This document shows positions 23,355 to 31,529 of a stretch of DNA of 32,628 nucleotides, piece after piece. The stretch covers positions 1 to 32,628 of the forward strand of contig JBNJGL010000025.1 in NCBI GenBank assembly GCA_051747745.1. Reading direction: 5' to 3'. Position 1 is the first letter of the stretch, and the number at the start of each line of letters is the position of its first letter. The stretch is from QPJE01 sp051747745. GTDB lineage: Bacteria > Bacillota > Halanaerobiia > Halanaerobiales > Halanaerobiaceae. A model generated the notes under the pieces. It did no database searches and was not told where the DNA came from. It saw only the letters and a program-made list of their open reading frames with translations. Position numbers and translations under genes: made by a program.

Positions 23355-23924
23355 TTGCATATAAAAAAATACATCAAAATAAATAGTATATTAATCGTAT
23401 TAGTTCTAATTTTTGTTTTCTTGTTTTTCCTGCAGCCATATTACCTCAAATTATATTTCCAGCCTGTTAAATACAGTGATATTATCACAGAAGAGGCTGA
23501 AATAAATTCTCTGGATTCTGACCTTCTGGCTGCCCTAATATTTGTTGAAAGTGGATTTGATTCAGATGCTCTTTCCAGCAGGGGAGCTGTTGGTTTAATG
23601 CAGATCATGCCGGAAACAGCAGTCTGGATTGCTGACAAAAAAGAATTAGAATATTTTGCAGTTTCCGATCTCTATAAACCGGAAATAAATATAGAGTTTG
23701 GGAGCTGGTATATTACTCATCTGCTGGAAAAGTTTGATGATAATTTAATACTGGCCCTTGCAGCATACAATGCCGGTCAGGGTAATGTAAGTAGGTGGAT
23801 TGAGTCTGGCTGGGATGGAGAAATAAGAGAAGAAAGATCTGTCCCTTTTGGAGAAACAGATGATTTTATACGTAAAGTAATTAAAGCACGTGATTTTTAT
23901 AGAAAATTTAATAAAATAAATTGA
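23355..23924 (+). CDS. Membrane-anchored lytic transglycosylase (SLT domain)
   Basis: Cleaves the MurNAc-GlcNAc bond of peptidoglycan with formation of an anhydro end; acts outside the cytoplasmic membrane. The protein has 189 aa. One N-terminal hydrophobic helix (~9-28) without a clear cleavage site serves as anchor. The SLT domain has the catalytic glutamate E65 in IFVESGFDSDALS, then GAVGLMQIMPETA and LALAAYNAGQGNVSRW, the three standard motifs of family 1 transglycosylases. The start is TTG 23355, eight bases after AGGAGG. It is last in the polA operon. Bacillus YjbJ-type and MltC-like short enzymes are similar in size. Confidence 0.9.
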   Translation: MHIKKYIKINSILIVLVLIFVFLFFLQPYYLKLYFQPVKYSDIITEEAEINSLDSDLLAALIFVESGFDSDALSSRGAVGLMQIMPETAVWIADKKELEYFAVSDLYKPEINIEFGSWYITHLLEKFDDNLILALAAYNAGQGNVSRWIESGWDGEIREERSVPFGETDDFIRKVIKARDFYRKFNKIN

Positions 23925-23980
23925 TTTAATAATTTTAATAATATGAATAAAGGATAATTACCGAAACTTAAGCACTATTC

Positions 23981-24009
23981 TTGACAATATATGGTGTCTA
24001 TAATATAAT
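23981..24009 (+). promoter_or_regulatory. Consensus sigma-A promoter of the peptide ABC transporter operon
   Basis: TTGACA (23981-23986), 17 bp, TATAAT (24004-24009): a perfect match in both boxes and spacing, the best promoter in the window. The start point should be near 24016, giving a leader of about 160 nt. Confidence 0.9.
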
Positions 24010-24045
24010 TATGATAAGTATTTTTATCTATTTAAGTGCACAAAG

Positions 24046-24064
24046 ATAAGTTATACTAACTTAT
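24046..24064 (+). promoter_or_regulatory. Perfect inverted repeat in the transporter leader
   Basis: ATAAGTTA (24046-24053), TAC, TAACTTAT (24057-24064): a perfect 8-bp palindrome with a 3-nt centre, about 30 nt after the predicted transcription start. It could be a repressor operator downstream of the promoter or a leader hairpin. The rest of the leader up to 24178 does not resemble a riboswitch or T-box that I know. Confidence 0.5.
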
Positions 24065-24178
24065 GTTAGCTCTTTGAGAGAAGGGAGGCATTAGATAAAA
24101 AAAGTATAGAGAAGTTTTCCTATTTTTGAAATCAAAGTACAACAGGCTATTTAAAATTCAAGAGGAGGTAAGTATTTT

Positions 24179-25804
24179 ATGAGAAGAAAATTAATTAGCA
24201 TTTTACTGGCTGCTGTCCTAATTTTTGGTCTTTCTGCGGTAGGTCTAGCTGAATCTGATAAATATGGTGGAGTGTGGAAAGATGCTCTGCAGAGCAATCC
24301 ACCTCAGATGGATCCGGCACAATCTACAGATACCACATCTGCAGAAATGGTATACCAGCTTTTTGAAACTTTAGTTGAATATGATTCAGAAGGAAATGTA
24401 ACACCACTTCTGGCAGAGTCCTGGGATATTAGTGAAGATGCTCAAACCTATACATTCCACCTGAGAGAAGGAGTACATTTTCACGCAGAAACTGAAGGTG
24501 GAACACCTACTGCCAACGGAGGCCGTGAAGTGACAGCTGAAGACTGGGTATGGACATTTAATTACCTCACCTCTCCAGAAACAAAATCACCACGTGCTTA
24601 TTTTATTGATGTAATAAAAGGTTATGAAGCATACCGAAATGGAGAAGCAGATCATCTGGCCGGTGTTAAAGCAGTTGATAAATATACACTGGAAATAGAA
24701 CTTAAAGAACCATTTGCTCCTTTCCTCGGAACACTTGCTTATAATACTTTTGTTGTAATGCCAAAAGAAGATGTTAATAAATGGGGAGAAGACTGGAACT
24801 TCCATCCTGTAGGAACAGGTGCATTTAAATTTGAATCATGGGAACAGGATTCAGTTGTACGGATGTCGAGAAATGATAACTACTGGATGAAAGATGAAGA
24901 TGGAAATCAGTTACCTTATATGGATGCTCTTGAATTCCGTATTATTCCTGACTATACAATGATGTGGGAAGAATTCCAGATCGGGAATATCTACCAGACA
25001 TATGTTGATGATCCTTTTTATCTTGATGCAAAAGAAAACTATTCTGATACATTTTATGAATTACCACAGCTGGGAACATACTATTATGGTATGAACGTAG
25101 AAAAAGAACCGTTTGATGACAAGCGTGTACGCCAGGCTATGAATTATGCTATCAATCGTGAAATGATGATTGAACTGGTTCAAAATGGAAGAAATACACC
25201 TGCTAAAGGTATAATTCCTCCATCTATGTTTGGCTATAACGAAGATTTAGAGGGTTATGAATATGATCCGGAAAAAGCAAAAGAACTGCTTACAGAAGCA
25301 GGTTATCCAGATGGATTTGAAGTAACATTTCAATATAATACTTCACAGCAGCATAAGCGGATTGCTGAAGCACTTCAGGCTCAGTACAGACAGGTTGGAA
25401 TAAATATAAAACTTCAAAGTTTAGACTGGGGCAGCCATCTTGATTCTGTAGAACGTGGAGAAGCATCATTCTTCAGGATGGGCTGGGTTGCTGATTACAA
25501 TGATCCGGACAACTTCCTTTATGTACTTCTGCACTCTAACAATATTGGTCCAGAAGGAAACTATGCACGTTTCAGCAACGAAAGATTTGATACTTTAACT
25601 CAGTATGCCCGTCTGGAAACAGATCCGGAAGAACGCAAAAAAGCCTATCAGCAGGCAGAGCAAATAGCTGTAGAAGAAGCTCCATGGGTATTTATTTACC
25701 ACTATACAGCTCATTCACTGGTACAGCCATATGTTAACAATTATGTGCTGCCGGCATTTGGTCAGCATGCTAATCTGTTTAGAGATGTGTGGCTTGACAA
25801 ATAA
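24179..25804 (+). CDS. Peptide ABC transporter substrate-binding protein (SBP_bac_5 family)
   Basis: Extracytoplasmic peptide receptor of 541 aa, the first gene of a complete SBP-B-C-D-F peptide importer operon. The signal peptide is MRRKLISILLAAVLIFGLSAVGLA with cleavage before ESDKYGG. There is no lipobox cysteine, so the protein should be soluble in a periplasm, unlike the lipoproteins of monoderm Firmicutes. The family signature is clear: an early block with PPQMDPAQSTDTTSAEMVYQ, LLAESWDISEDAQTYTFHLREGVHFH, and in the second lobe KRVRQAMNYAINREMM and the WVADYNDPDNFL block that lines the peptide pocket. Ribosome site GAGGAGG. A strong hairpin separates it from the permease genes, fitting higher expression of the receptor. 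Di- or oligopeptide specificity cannot be read. Confidence 0.92.
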   Translation: MRRKLISILLAAVLIFGLSAVGLAESDKYGGVWKDALQSNPPQMDPAQSTDTTSAEMVYQLFETLVEYDSEGNVTPLLAESWDISEDAQTYTFHLREGVHFHAETEGGTPTANGGREVTAEDWVWTFNYLTSPETKSPRAYFIDVIKGYEAYRNGEADHLAGVKAVDKYTLEIELKEPFAPFLGTLAYNTFVVMPKEDVNKWGEDWNFHPVGTGAFKFESWEQDSVVRMSRNDNYWMKDEDGNQLPYMDALEFRIIPDYTMMWEEFQIGNIYQTYVDDPFYLDAKENYSDTFYELPQLGTYYYGMNVEKEPFDDKRVRQAMNYAINREMMIELVQNGRNTPAKGIIPPSMFGYNEDLEGYEYDPEKAKELLTEAGYPDGFEVTFQYNTSQQHKRIAEALQAQYRQVGINIKLQSLDWGSHLDSVERGEASFFRMGWVADYNDPDNFLYVLLHSNNIGPEGNYARFSNERFDTLTQYARLETDPEERKKAYQQAEQIAVEEAPWVFIYHYTAHSLVQPYVNNYVLPAFGQHANLFRDVWLDK

Positions 25805-25850
25805 TAAAACATTAAAAAATAAAACATGAAAGTTTTAAGATATTCAAGCA

Positions 25851-25884
25851 GATTTTGGTTCCCATATTTATGGGAGCCAAAATT
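25851..25884 (+). terminator. Hairpin between binding protein and permease genes
   Basis: TTTTGGTTCCCAT (25853-25865) and ATGGGAGCCAAAA (25870-25882) form a 13-bp stem (one G-T pair) with a 4-nt loop; flanking bases extend it. The T-run (CCTTTTTAT) is set off by a few bases. Probably a partial terminator or mRNA-stabilising structure that raises the ratio of binding protein to permease. Confidence 0.75.
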
Positions 25885-25966
25885 ATGCCTTTTTATCAGT
25901 ATATATTTTATATTCATTGCAGCTGTAGAATTATTATAAATGCGAGGAAAATGGAGGTTTTTGCTG

Positions 25967-26893
25967 ATGTTTGCATATTTTATAAGGAGGACACTTGGGG
26001 CTATTCCAGTTATTTTAGGAGTAATATTAGTTGTTTTTATTTTAACCACTATTGTACCCGGTGATCCGGCCAGGATAATGATGGGTCAGAGAGGTGATTC
26101 CGAAACACTGGAGCTGATTCGTAAAGAAATGGGTCTAGATGAACCTATTCATGTTCAGCTGGTGAAATTTTATAAAGATGTTTTTACCTTTAATCTGGGT
26201 AGATCTTATAGAAATAATATGACAGTTATGGAATCAATAAAAAGCCGGCTTCCTGTTACCGCAACACTTGCTATAGGAGCTATGATTATAGCTGTTGTTT
26301 TAGGAGTATCGATCGGTATATATTCTGCAACCCATCAATATACGTGGCAGGATTATCTAAGTATGGTTTTTTCTCTGCTGGGGATAGCATCACCTGTATA
26401 TTTTGTTGGATTAATAATGGTTATTATATTTGCCCGAAAATTGGGCTGGGTTCCCGGCACCGGGCTTGGAGATGGAGAATGGATTTATTATGTATTACCT
26501 ATTATAACTCTTGGAGTTAGGCCTATGGCACTTATTGTGAGGCTAACAAGATCAACAATGCTGGAGGTTGTTCATCAGGATTATGTAAAAACTGCCCGTG
26601 CTAAAGGTTTAAAGGAAAAGGCAGTAATCTACAAACATGCCCTAAAAAATGCATTAATTCCTGTTGTGACCATTATAGGACTGCAGACAGCCAGCCTTTT
26701 AAGTGGTGTAATGCTTACCGAGACAATTTATTCTCTGCCCGGACTGGGTCGACTTTCTATTCAGGCTGTTACAAATAGAGATTTTCCTATAATAAGAGGA
26801 GTAGTATTATTCATGGCGTTAGTATTTGTTTTTGCAAATCTATTAGTAGATCTGTCATATGGATTTTTCGATCCGAGGATCAGATATGAATAA
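25967..26893 (+). CDS. dppB: Peptide ABC transporter permease, DppB/OppB type
   Basis: Inner-membrane permease of 308 aa with six predicted transmembrane helices. The family B signature is present: short N-terminus (MFAYFIRRTLGAIPVI), a large external loop after helix 1 (VPGDPARIMMGQRGDSE), and the cytoplasmic EAA loop (VHQDYVKTARAKGLKEKAVIYKHALKNA) that contacts the ATPases. ATG 25967 is 9 nt after GGAGG. The ATG at 25940, without a ribosome site, is rejected. It is followed by DppC after 48 bp. With the other genes it forms a peptide importer; the substrate is unknown. Confidence 0.9.
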   Translation: MFAYFIRRTLGAIPVILGVILVVFILTTIVPGDPARIMMGQRGDSETLELIRKEMGLDEPIHVQLVKFYKDVFTFNLGRSYRNNMTVMESIKSRLPVTATLAIGAMIIAVVLGVSIGIYSATHQYTWQDYLSMVFSLLGIASPVYFVGLIMVIIFARKLGWVPGTGLGDGEWIYYVLPIITLGVRPMALIVRLTRSTMLEVVHQDYVKTARAKGLKEKAVIYKHALKNALIPVVTIIGLQTASLLSGVMLTETIYSLPGLGRLSIQAVTNRDFPIIRGVVLFMALVFVFANLLVDLSYGFFDPRIRYE

Positions 26894-26941
26894 TGACTGC
26901 TTCGTCAAACTATTTAATAAAAGGATAGGAGGTCTAATATT

Positions 26942-27859
26942 TTGCGTAATAAAAATCTAAATAAAAACAGTAATTTAAAAAGAGAAGGTTTAAAAGAAAC
27001 ACCAGACACATTATTAAAGGATTCATGGAGAAAATTAAAAAGAAATAAACTTGCATTAGTGGGTATGAGTATAGTAATATTATTTATAATAGTTGCTATT
27101 TTAGCTCCGTATTTAACACCATATGATCCAATAGAACAGCTGATATGGACAGAAGGTGCTGCTGCAAAGCTGGCTCCTCCTTCTGCAGACCATCCATTTG
27201 GAACAGATTTATATGGAAGAGATATTTTAACACGGGTGATATATGGTGCTCGTATATCACTGCAGATATCTATCGCTGCCATGACCATTTCCGTTTTTAT
27301 AGGTGTTATTATGGGTACACTGGCCGGTTTTTATGGGGGAGTGATAGATGATATAATAAGCTGGATTATAAATGTTTTATATGCATTTCCATTTCTGCTT
27401 TTTATAATTGCAATTGTGGCTTTTTTCCCACCCAGTTTAATTTTAACTTTTTCTGCAATAAGTCTCGTTTACTGGATGTCAATCGCCAGAGTTGTAAGAG
27501 GGCAGGTTCTCTCAATAAAAGAAAAGGAATTTGTAGAGGCTGCTCGCGCACTTGGTGTTAAAGACTGGAAGATAATGTTTAAACATATTTTACCTAATAT
27601 TCTTGCTCCTGTAATTGTTCAGGCAACACTCGGCATGGGAAGTATCATTATGATTGAGGCATCATTAACATATCTTGGTTTTGGAACACAGCCTCCCACT
27701 CCCAGCTGGGGTTATATGATCTCTGCCGGCCAGGGATATCTGGCACAGGGGCAGTGGTGGTGGGGAGTATTTCCGGCCATTGCTATAATATTAACAGTGC
27801 TTGGATTTAATCTTTTCGGAGATGGACTCCGGGATGCTCTGGATCCAAAAAGTAGGTAG
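26942..27859 (+). CDS. dppC: Peptide ABC transporter permease, DppC/OppC type
   Basis: Second permease of the importer, 305 aa. A long polar N-terminal tail (residues 1-~38, with SWRKLKRNKLALVG just before helix 1) is the OppC_N region. The motif HPFGTDLYGRDILTRVIYGARISLQ, then the EAA loop (EFVEAARALGVKDWKIMFKHILPN), are typical of DppC. Six helices are predicted. The TTG start at 26942 is used, 9 nt after AGGAGG; there is no ATG nearby in frame. The C-terminal WGYMISAGQGYLAQGQWWW block is normal for the family. Confidence 0.9.
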   Translation: MRNKNLNKNSNLKREGLKETPDTLLKDSWRKLKRNKLALVGMSIVILFIIVAILAPYLTPYDPIEQLIWTEGAAAKLAPPSADHPFGTDLYGRDILTRVIYGARISLQISIAAMTISVFIGVIMGTLAGFYGGVIDDIISWIINVLYAFPFLLFIIAIVAFFPPSLILTFSAISLVYWMSIARVVRGQVLSIKEKEFVEAARALGVKDWKIMFKHILPNILAPVIVQATLGMGSIIMIEASLTYLGFGTQPPTPSWGYMISAGQGYLAQGQWWWGVFPAIAIILTVLGFNLFGDGLRDALDPKSR

Positions 27860-27892
27860 AAGTTTAGAATACAAAAGGGTAGGTGAAAAATT

Positions 27893-28924
27893 TTGGCAAA
27901 TGAAAATAAGGAAAAACTTGTAGATGTTAAAAATTTAAAAACATACTTCTACACAGAAGAAGGAGTAGTTAAAGCCGTTGATGGTGTGGACTTTGAGATT
28001 TATCCTGGAGAAACACTCGGTATAGTTGGAGAATCCGGCTGTGGTAAGAGTGTTACTTCACTTTCTATTATGGGATTGGTCGAATCTCCTCCCGGGAAAA
28101 TTGTTGATGGAGAAATTTTATTTGAAGGAAAAGACCTTACAAAATTAAGTCAGGGCCAAATGAGGAAAATCAGAGGTAATGATATTTCTATGATTTTCCA
28201 GGAGCCGATGACTTCTTTAAATCCGGTTTATACAATCGGTGATCAGATTTCTGAAGCTATAATTATTCACAAAGGCCTCAGTGAAAAAGAGGCAATGAAA
28301 GAGTCTGTTGAAATGCTCAAAAAAGTTGGAATCCCTCTGCCAGAACAGCGGATTAACGAATATCCCCACCAGTTATCTGGTGGTATGAGGCAGAGAGTTA
28401 TGATTGCTATGGCATTATCCTGTGATCCAAAGCTTTTAATCGCAGATGAGCCAACAACAGCTCTCGATGTTACAATTCAGGCACAGATACTGGAACTTAT
28501 GCACGGCCTGAAGGATAATTATGGAATGGCTATTATGATGATAACACATGACCTCGGTGTAATTGCAGAGGTTTCCGATAGAGTAGCAGTTATGTATGCC
28601 GGTAAAGTTGTTGAATATACAGATGTGAACACACTTTTTGCTGATCCAAAACATCCATATACATGGGGACTTATGAACTCTATACCCAAACTGGACAGAC
28701 AGGTGAACAGGCTTCAGGCAATACCCGGTATTGTACCAAGTCCACTTAACTTTCCGGATGGATGTAAATTTAATACACGCTGTCCTCTTGCTGAAGGAAA
28801 ATGTTTTACAGATGAACCAGAACTTGTAGATGCAGCTGAAGGACATCAGGTCCGCTGCTGGAGGTATAAAGATCTTGAAGAGATGAAAAAGCAGAATAAG
28901 AAAATATATGAGGAGCAGAGGTGA
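27893..28924 (+). CDS. dppD: Peptide ABC transporter ATP-binding protein, DppD/OppD type
   Basis: Cytoplasmic ATPase of 343 aa. Walker A GESGCGKS, Q-loop in FQEPMTSLNP, signature LSGGMRQR, Walker B LLIADEPTTALD and the H-switch in ITHDLGV are all intact. The C-terminal oligopeptide-type extension contains cysteines in GCKFNTRCPLAEGKCF and QVRCW, the arrangement reported to bind a 4Fe-4S cluster in DppD-type ATPases. TTG start at 27893 after AGGTGA. It overlaps the DppF ribosome site; the stop TGA lies 5 bp before the DppF ATG. Confidence 0.92.
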   Translation: MANENKEKLVDVKNLKTYFYTEEGVVKAVDGVDFEIYPGETLGIVGESGCGKSVTSLSIMGLVESPPGKIVDGEILFEGKDLTKLSQGQMRKIRGNDISMIFQEPMTSLNPVYTIGDQISEAIIIHKGLSEKEAMKESVEMLKKVGIPLPEQRINEYPHQLSGGMRQRVMIAMALSCDPKLLIADEPTTALDVTIQAQILELMHGLKDNYGMAIMMITHDLGVIAEVSDRVAVMYAGKVVEYTDVNTLFADPKHPYTWGLMNSIPKLDRQVNRLQAIPGIVPSPLNFPDGCKFNTRCPLAEGKCFTDEPELVDAAEGHQVRCWRYKDLEEMKKQNKKIYEEQR

Positions 28925-28929
28925 TCGGC

Positions 28930-29904
28930 ATGGCAGAAAAATTACTTGAAGTAAATAATCTAAAAAAATATTTTCCTGTTAAAGCTGGAATTTTCAAGAA
29001 GACAGTTGCTCATGTTAAGGCTGTAGATGATATAAGTTTCTTTGTTAATGAAGGAGAAACACTTGGTCTGGTTGGTGAATCTGGCTGTGGTAAATCAACT
29101 ACAGGTAGAACAATTTTGCGCCTGCTGGAGGCAACAGCCGGTGAAGTTATTTTTGAAGGAAAAGATGTTCTTTCACTTAATAAAGAAGATTTAAGAAATA
29201 TAAGAAGAGATATGCAGATCATTTTTCAGGATCCCTATGCTTCACTGAATCCGAGGATGACTGTTGCAGATATAGTTGGAGAACCAATTGATATTCATAA
29301 TTTAGCTAAAAACAAAAAAGACCGCAACGAAAAAGTTAAAGATATACTGGAAAGAGTAGGTCTGGGTTCTGAATATATGCGCCGTTATCCACATGAATTT
29401 AGTGGTGGACAGAGGCAGAGAATAGGAGTAGCAAGAGCACTGGCGGTCGATCCCAAGCTTATTATTGCAGATGAACCTGTTTCTGCTTTGGATGTTTCTA
29501 TTCAGGCACAGGTAATAAATCTTCTGCAGGATCTGCAGAAGGAGTTTGGACTTACCTATCTCTTTATTGCTCACGATTTGAGTGTTGTTAAACATATCAG
29601 TGATAGAATAGCAGTTATGTATCTGGGTAAAATAGTAGAAATGGCCGATAAAAATGAGCTGTTTAATGATCCGATGCATCCATATACACAGTCACTTTTA
29701 TCTGCTATTCCGGAAGCAGATCCAACCAAGAAAAAAGATCGAATTATTCTTGAAGGTGATGTACCGAGTCCGGTAGATCCACCATCTGGCTGCAGATTCC
29801 ATCCAAGATGTCCTAAAGCATTTGATAAATGCTCAGTTGAAGAACCTGTTTTCAAAGATTATGGAGATAATCATTTTGCTGCATGTCATCTGCTGGAAGA
29901 ATAA
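28930..29904 (+). CDS. dppF: Peptide ABC transporter ATP-binding protein, DppF/OppF type
   Basis: Second ATPase, 324 aa. The N-terminal LKKYFPVKAGIFKKTVAHVKAVDDISF block is diagnostic of the F subunit. Walker A GESGCGKST, FQDPYASLNPRMTV, FSGGQRQRIGVARAL, LIIADEPVSALD and IAHDLSVV follow. The C-terminal extension has cysteines in GCRFHPRCPKAFDKCS and AACH, like DppD. ATG 28930 has AGAGGTGA upstream. A GTG at 28921 overlaps the DppD stop and lies within that site. It is the last gene of the operon; a hairpin follows. Confidence 0.92.
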   Translation: MAEKLLEVNNLKKYFPVKAGIFKKTVAHVKAVDDISFFVNEGETLGLVGESGCGKSTTGRTILRLLEATAGEVIFEGKDVLSLNKEDLRNIRRDMQIIFQDPYASLNPRMTVADIVGEPIDIHNLAKNKKDRNEKVKDILERVGLGSEYMRRYPHEFSGGQRQRIGVARALAVDPKLIIADEPVSALDVSIQAQVINLLQDLQKEFGLTYLFIAHDLSVVKHISDRIAVMYLGKIVEMADKNELFNDPMHPYTQSLLSAIPEADPTKKKDRIILEGDVPSPVDPPSGCRFHPRCPKAFDKCSVEEPVFKDYGDNHFAACHLLEE

Positions 29905-29931
29905 ATTTATTTAGAATAAAATAAATCATTC

Positions 29932-29965
29932 AAAAGCCCTGTGCTTTTTTTAAGCCGGGGCTTTT
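29932..29965 (+). terminator. Hairpin after dppF
   Basis: AAAAGCCC (29932-29939) and GGGCTTTT (29958-29965) pair around an 18-nt loop that itself can form GCTT/AAGC. The T-run of the outer arm is four bases, so it is a moderate terminator and some readthrough into the downstream regulator gene is possible. Confidence 0.6.
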
Positions 29966-29988
29966 AAACAGGGATGGAGTTGAAGTAG

Positions 29989-30711
29989 ATGAGTAATTAT
30001 GAATGGAAAACCAAGAAAGAACAAATTATTGAAGATGCAAGAAAAGATCCCTTTCAGAAAATAGAGCATCTTGCTAAAAGGGCAAATACAACTCCAAGAT
30101 ATGTAAGAACTATTCTTTCGGAAGCAAATTTATCTTTAATGAACTTGAGAAGAGAGTATGCAAGGAAAATGGAGAAAAATAATCAGTCAAATGTAGATAA
30201 TATAATTTTGAGCTATCTTTTTAATTCTCCATTCATGAAAAATGTAGACAGTAATCATTATAAAAATATTATATTTAACAACCCGGATGATTTTAATGAT
30301 TTAGAAGGGAATATAAAGTCCGATTACTACAGTCTATCTTTAGTGCATAATATAAAAGATAATCCACTTGCAGTGAGTACAGTTTTGATAAGCCGAACAC
30401 TGGATAAAATTAAAGATATTGGACCTGAAATCGAAAATATAATTAGTTTTATTCAAAAAAATGCAGAAAAAAACAGCTGCAGGTTAAGCAATATAATTTT
30501 TGATGTGGAACTGGCTGCAGCTCAGACTGCAGAACTGCTGGAATCTTCTCCACTGGATCCAATAATTCGAGCCAGACAGTTCATTACAGAAACAGTAAGT
30601 GGAGAGAATAAAATACTTCTTTTGAATTATTTTAATGCAGAGAAAATAACTATTTCTATTACACCTGGTAAGGGGTTTTTGATTAATAAAAAATATGACA
30701 GCAAAAATTAA
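29989..30711 (+). CDS. Unrecognised helix-turn-helix protein, probable transcription regulator
   Basis: A 240-aa protein that I do not recognise by name. Residues ~22-60 (FQKIEHLAKRANTTPRYVRTILSEANLSL) read as a helix-turn-helix, with TTPRYVRTILSEA as the recognition part, followed by a basic helix (MNLRREYARKMEK). The region ~70-150 is mixed and has no known motif. The last ~80 residues (AAAQTAELLESSPLDPIIRARQFIT then ILLLNYFNAEKITISI) recall the UTRA ligand-binding fold of HutC/GntR regulators, but only weakly. No signal or membrane segment is present. It sits 84 bp after dppF and converges with the next operon, so it may control peptide uptake (inference). Codon use is like its neighbours. 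Confidence 0.6.
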   Translation: MSNYEWKTKKEQIIEDARKDPFQKIEHLAKRANTTPRYVRTILSEANLSLMNLRREYARKMEKNNQSNVDNIILSYLFNSPFMKNVDSNHYKNIIFNNPDDFNDLEGNIKSDYYSLSLVHNIKDNPLAVSTVLISRTLDKIKDIGPEIENIISFIQKNAEKNSCRLSNIIFDVELAAAQTAELLESSPLDPIIRARQFITETVSGENKILLLNYFNAEKITISITPGKGFLINKKYDSKN

Positions 30712-30726
30712 ATAAAATATTATTTT

Positions 30727-31524
30727 TTAAACAGAAAGCAAAATTCTATCATTATTAAATTTACTTCCGTGTTTAACCTCAAACATTTTGAGCAGTTTTT
30801 CTATGGTGAGATTATCTTTGTTTTCACCTGTGATATCATAAATTATCTGTCCACCATCCATCATTATCAGACGGTTCCCCATTTTTATTGCATCTTCCAT
30901 ATTATGTGTAACCATCAGAGTAGTAATATTATTTTCATTTACAAGTTCAGCAGTTAGCTGTTTTATCTTAATTGCTGTAGCAGGGTCTAAAGCTGCAGTA
31001 TGTTCATCCAGAAGCAGCAGGCCCGGATCAGCAACAGTAGCCATCAGAAGTGTTAATGCCTGTCTCTGTCCACCAGAAAGAAGCTTAACTTTTGTGGTCA
31101 ACCTATCTTCAAGCCCTAAATCTATTTTTTTAAGGTGTTTTTTCATTATTTTTCGCTTATATGAGCTCAGTCCCCATTTAAGAGAAAGATTGTTGGATTT
31201 GGAGATTGCAAGAGATAGATTTTGTTCTATTGTCATTTCAGGAGAAGTTCCAGAAAGAGGATCCTGAAAAACACGTCCTATATTTCTGGCACATTTATAC
31301 TCACTCTGACAGGTTATATCTTCTTTATTTAAAAGTATTTTTCCTTCCTCTACCGGGAAAACACCGGCAATAGAATTAAGCAGGGTTGATTTACCTGCTC
31401 CATTACTGCCCACAATTGTGATAAAATCACCCTCATTGACAGTAAGATTTATATTTTCTAAAGCAGTATTTTCATTTGAAGTACCTCTGTAAAAAATCTT
31501 TGTGAGGTCATTTATAATAAGCAT
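30727..31524 (-). CDS. ABC transporter ATP-binding protein (COG1101, amino-acid-type)
   Basis: ATPase of 265 aa for the permease encoded just upstream. Walker A GSNGAGKST, Q-loop FQDPLSGTSPEMTIEQN, signature LSGGQRQALTL, Walker B LLLLDEHTAALD and THNMEDA are present. LSGTSPEMTIEQNLSLA and DEHTAALDPATA are hallmarks of the COG1101 group, partner of COG4120 permeases and COG2984 binding proteins; characterised members (TrpXYZ) take up tryptophan or tyrosine. Start: ATG at 31524 is 8 nt after GAGG. An in-frame GTG at 31533 lies inside that site. The gap to the permease stop is 5 bp. Confidence 0.88.
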   Translation of the reverse strand: MLIINDLTKIFYRGTSNENTALENINLTVNEGDFITIVGSNGAGKSTLLNSIAGVFPVEEGKILLNKEDITCQSEYKCARNIGRVFQDPLSGTSPEMTIEQNLSLAISKSNNLSLKWGLSSYKRKIMKKHLKKIDLGLEDRLTTKVKLLSGGQRQALTLLMATVADPGLLLLDEHTAALDPATAIKIKQLTAELVNENNITTLMVTHNMEDAIKMGNRLIMMDGGQIIYDITGENKDNLTIEKLLKMFEVKHGSKFNNDRILLSV

Positions 31525-31529
31525 TTTTT

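Noticed and set aside
24016..24178. Possible riboswitch in the peptide-transporter leader
   Set aside because: A single short palindrome is present, but no T-box, SAM, lysine, glycine or other known conserved core could be recognised, and there is no terminator/antiterminator pair before the ATG.
25855..26064. Plus-strand 69-codon open frame between the binding protein and dppB
   Set aside because: It starts in the intergenic hairpin, overlaps dppB out of frame, and its composition is not protein-like.
30712..30726. Bidirectional terminator between the convergent HTH gene and the COG1101 ATPase
   Set aside because: Only 15 bp separate the two genes and the weak A/T-only complementarity there is not convincing.
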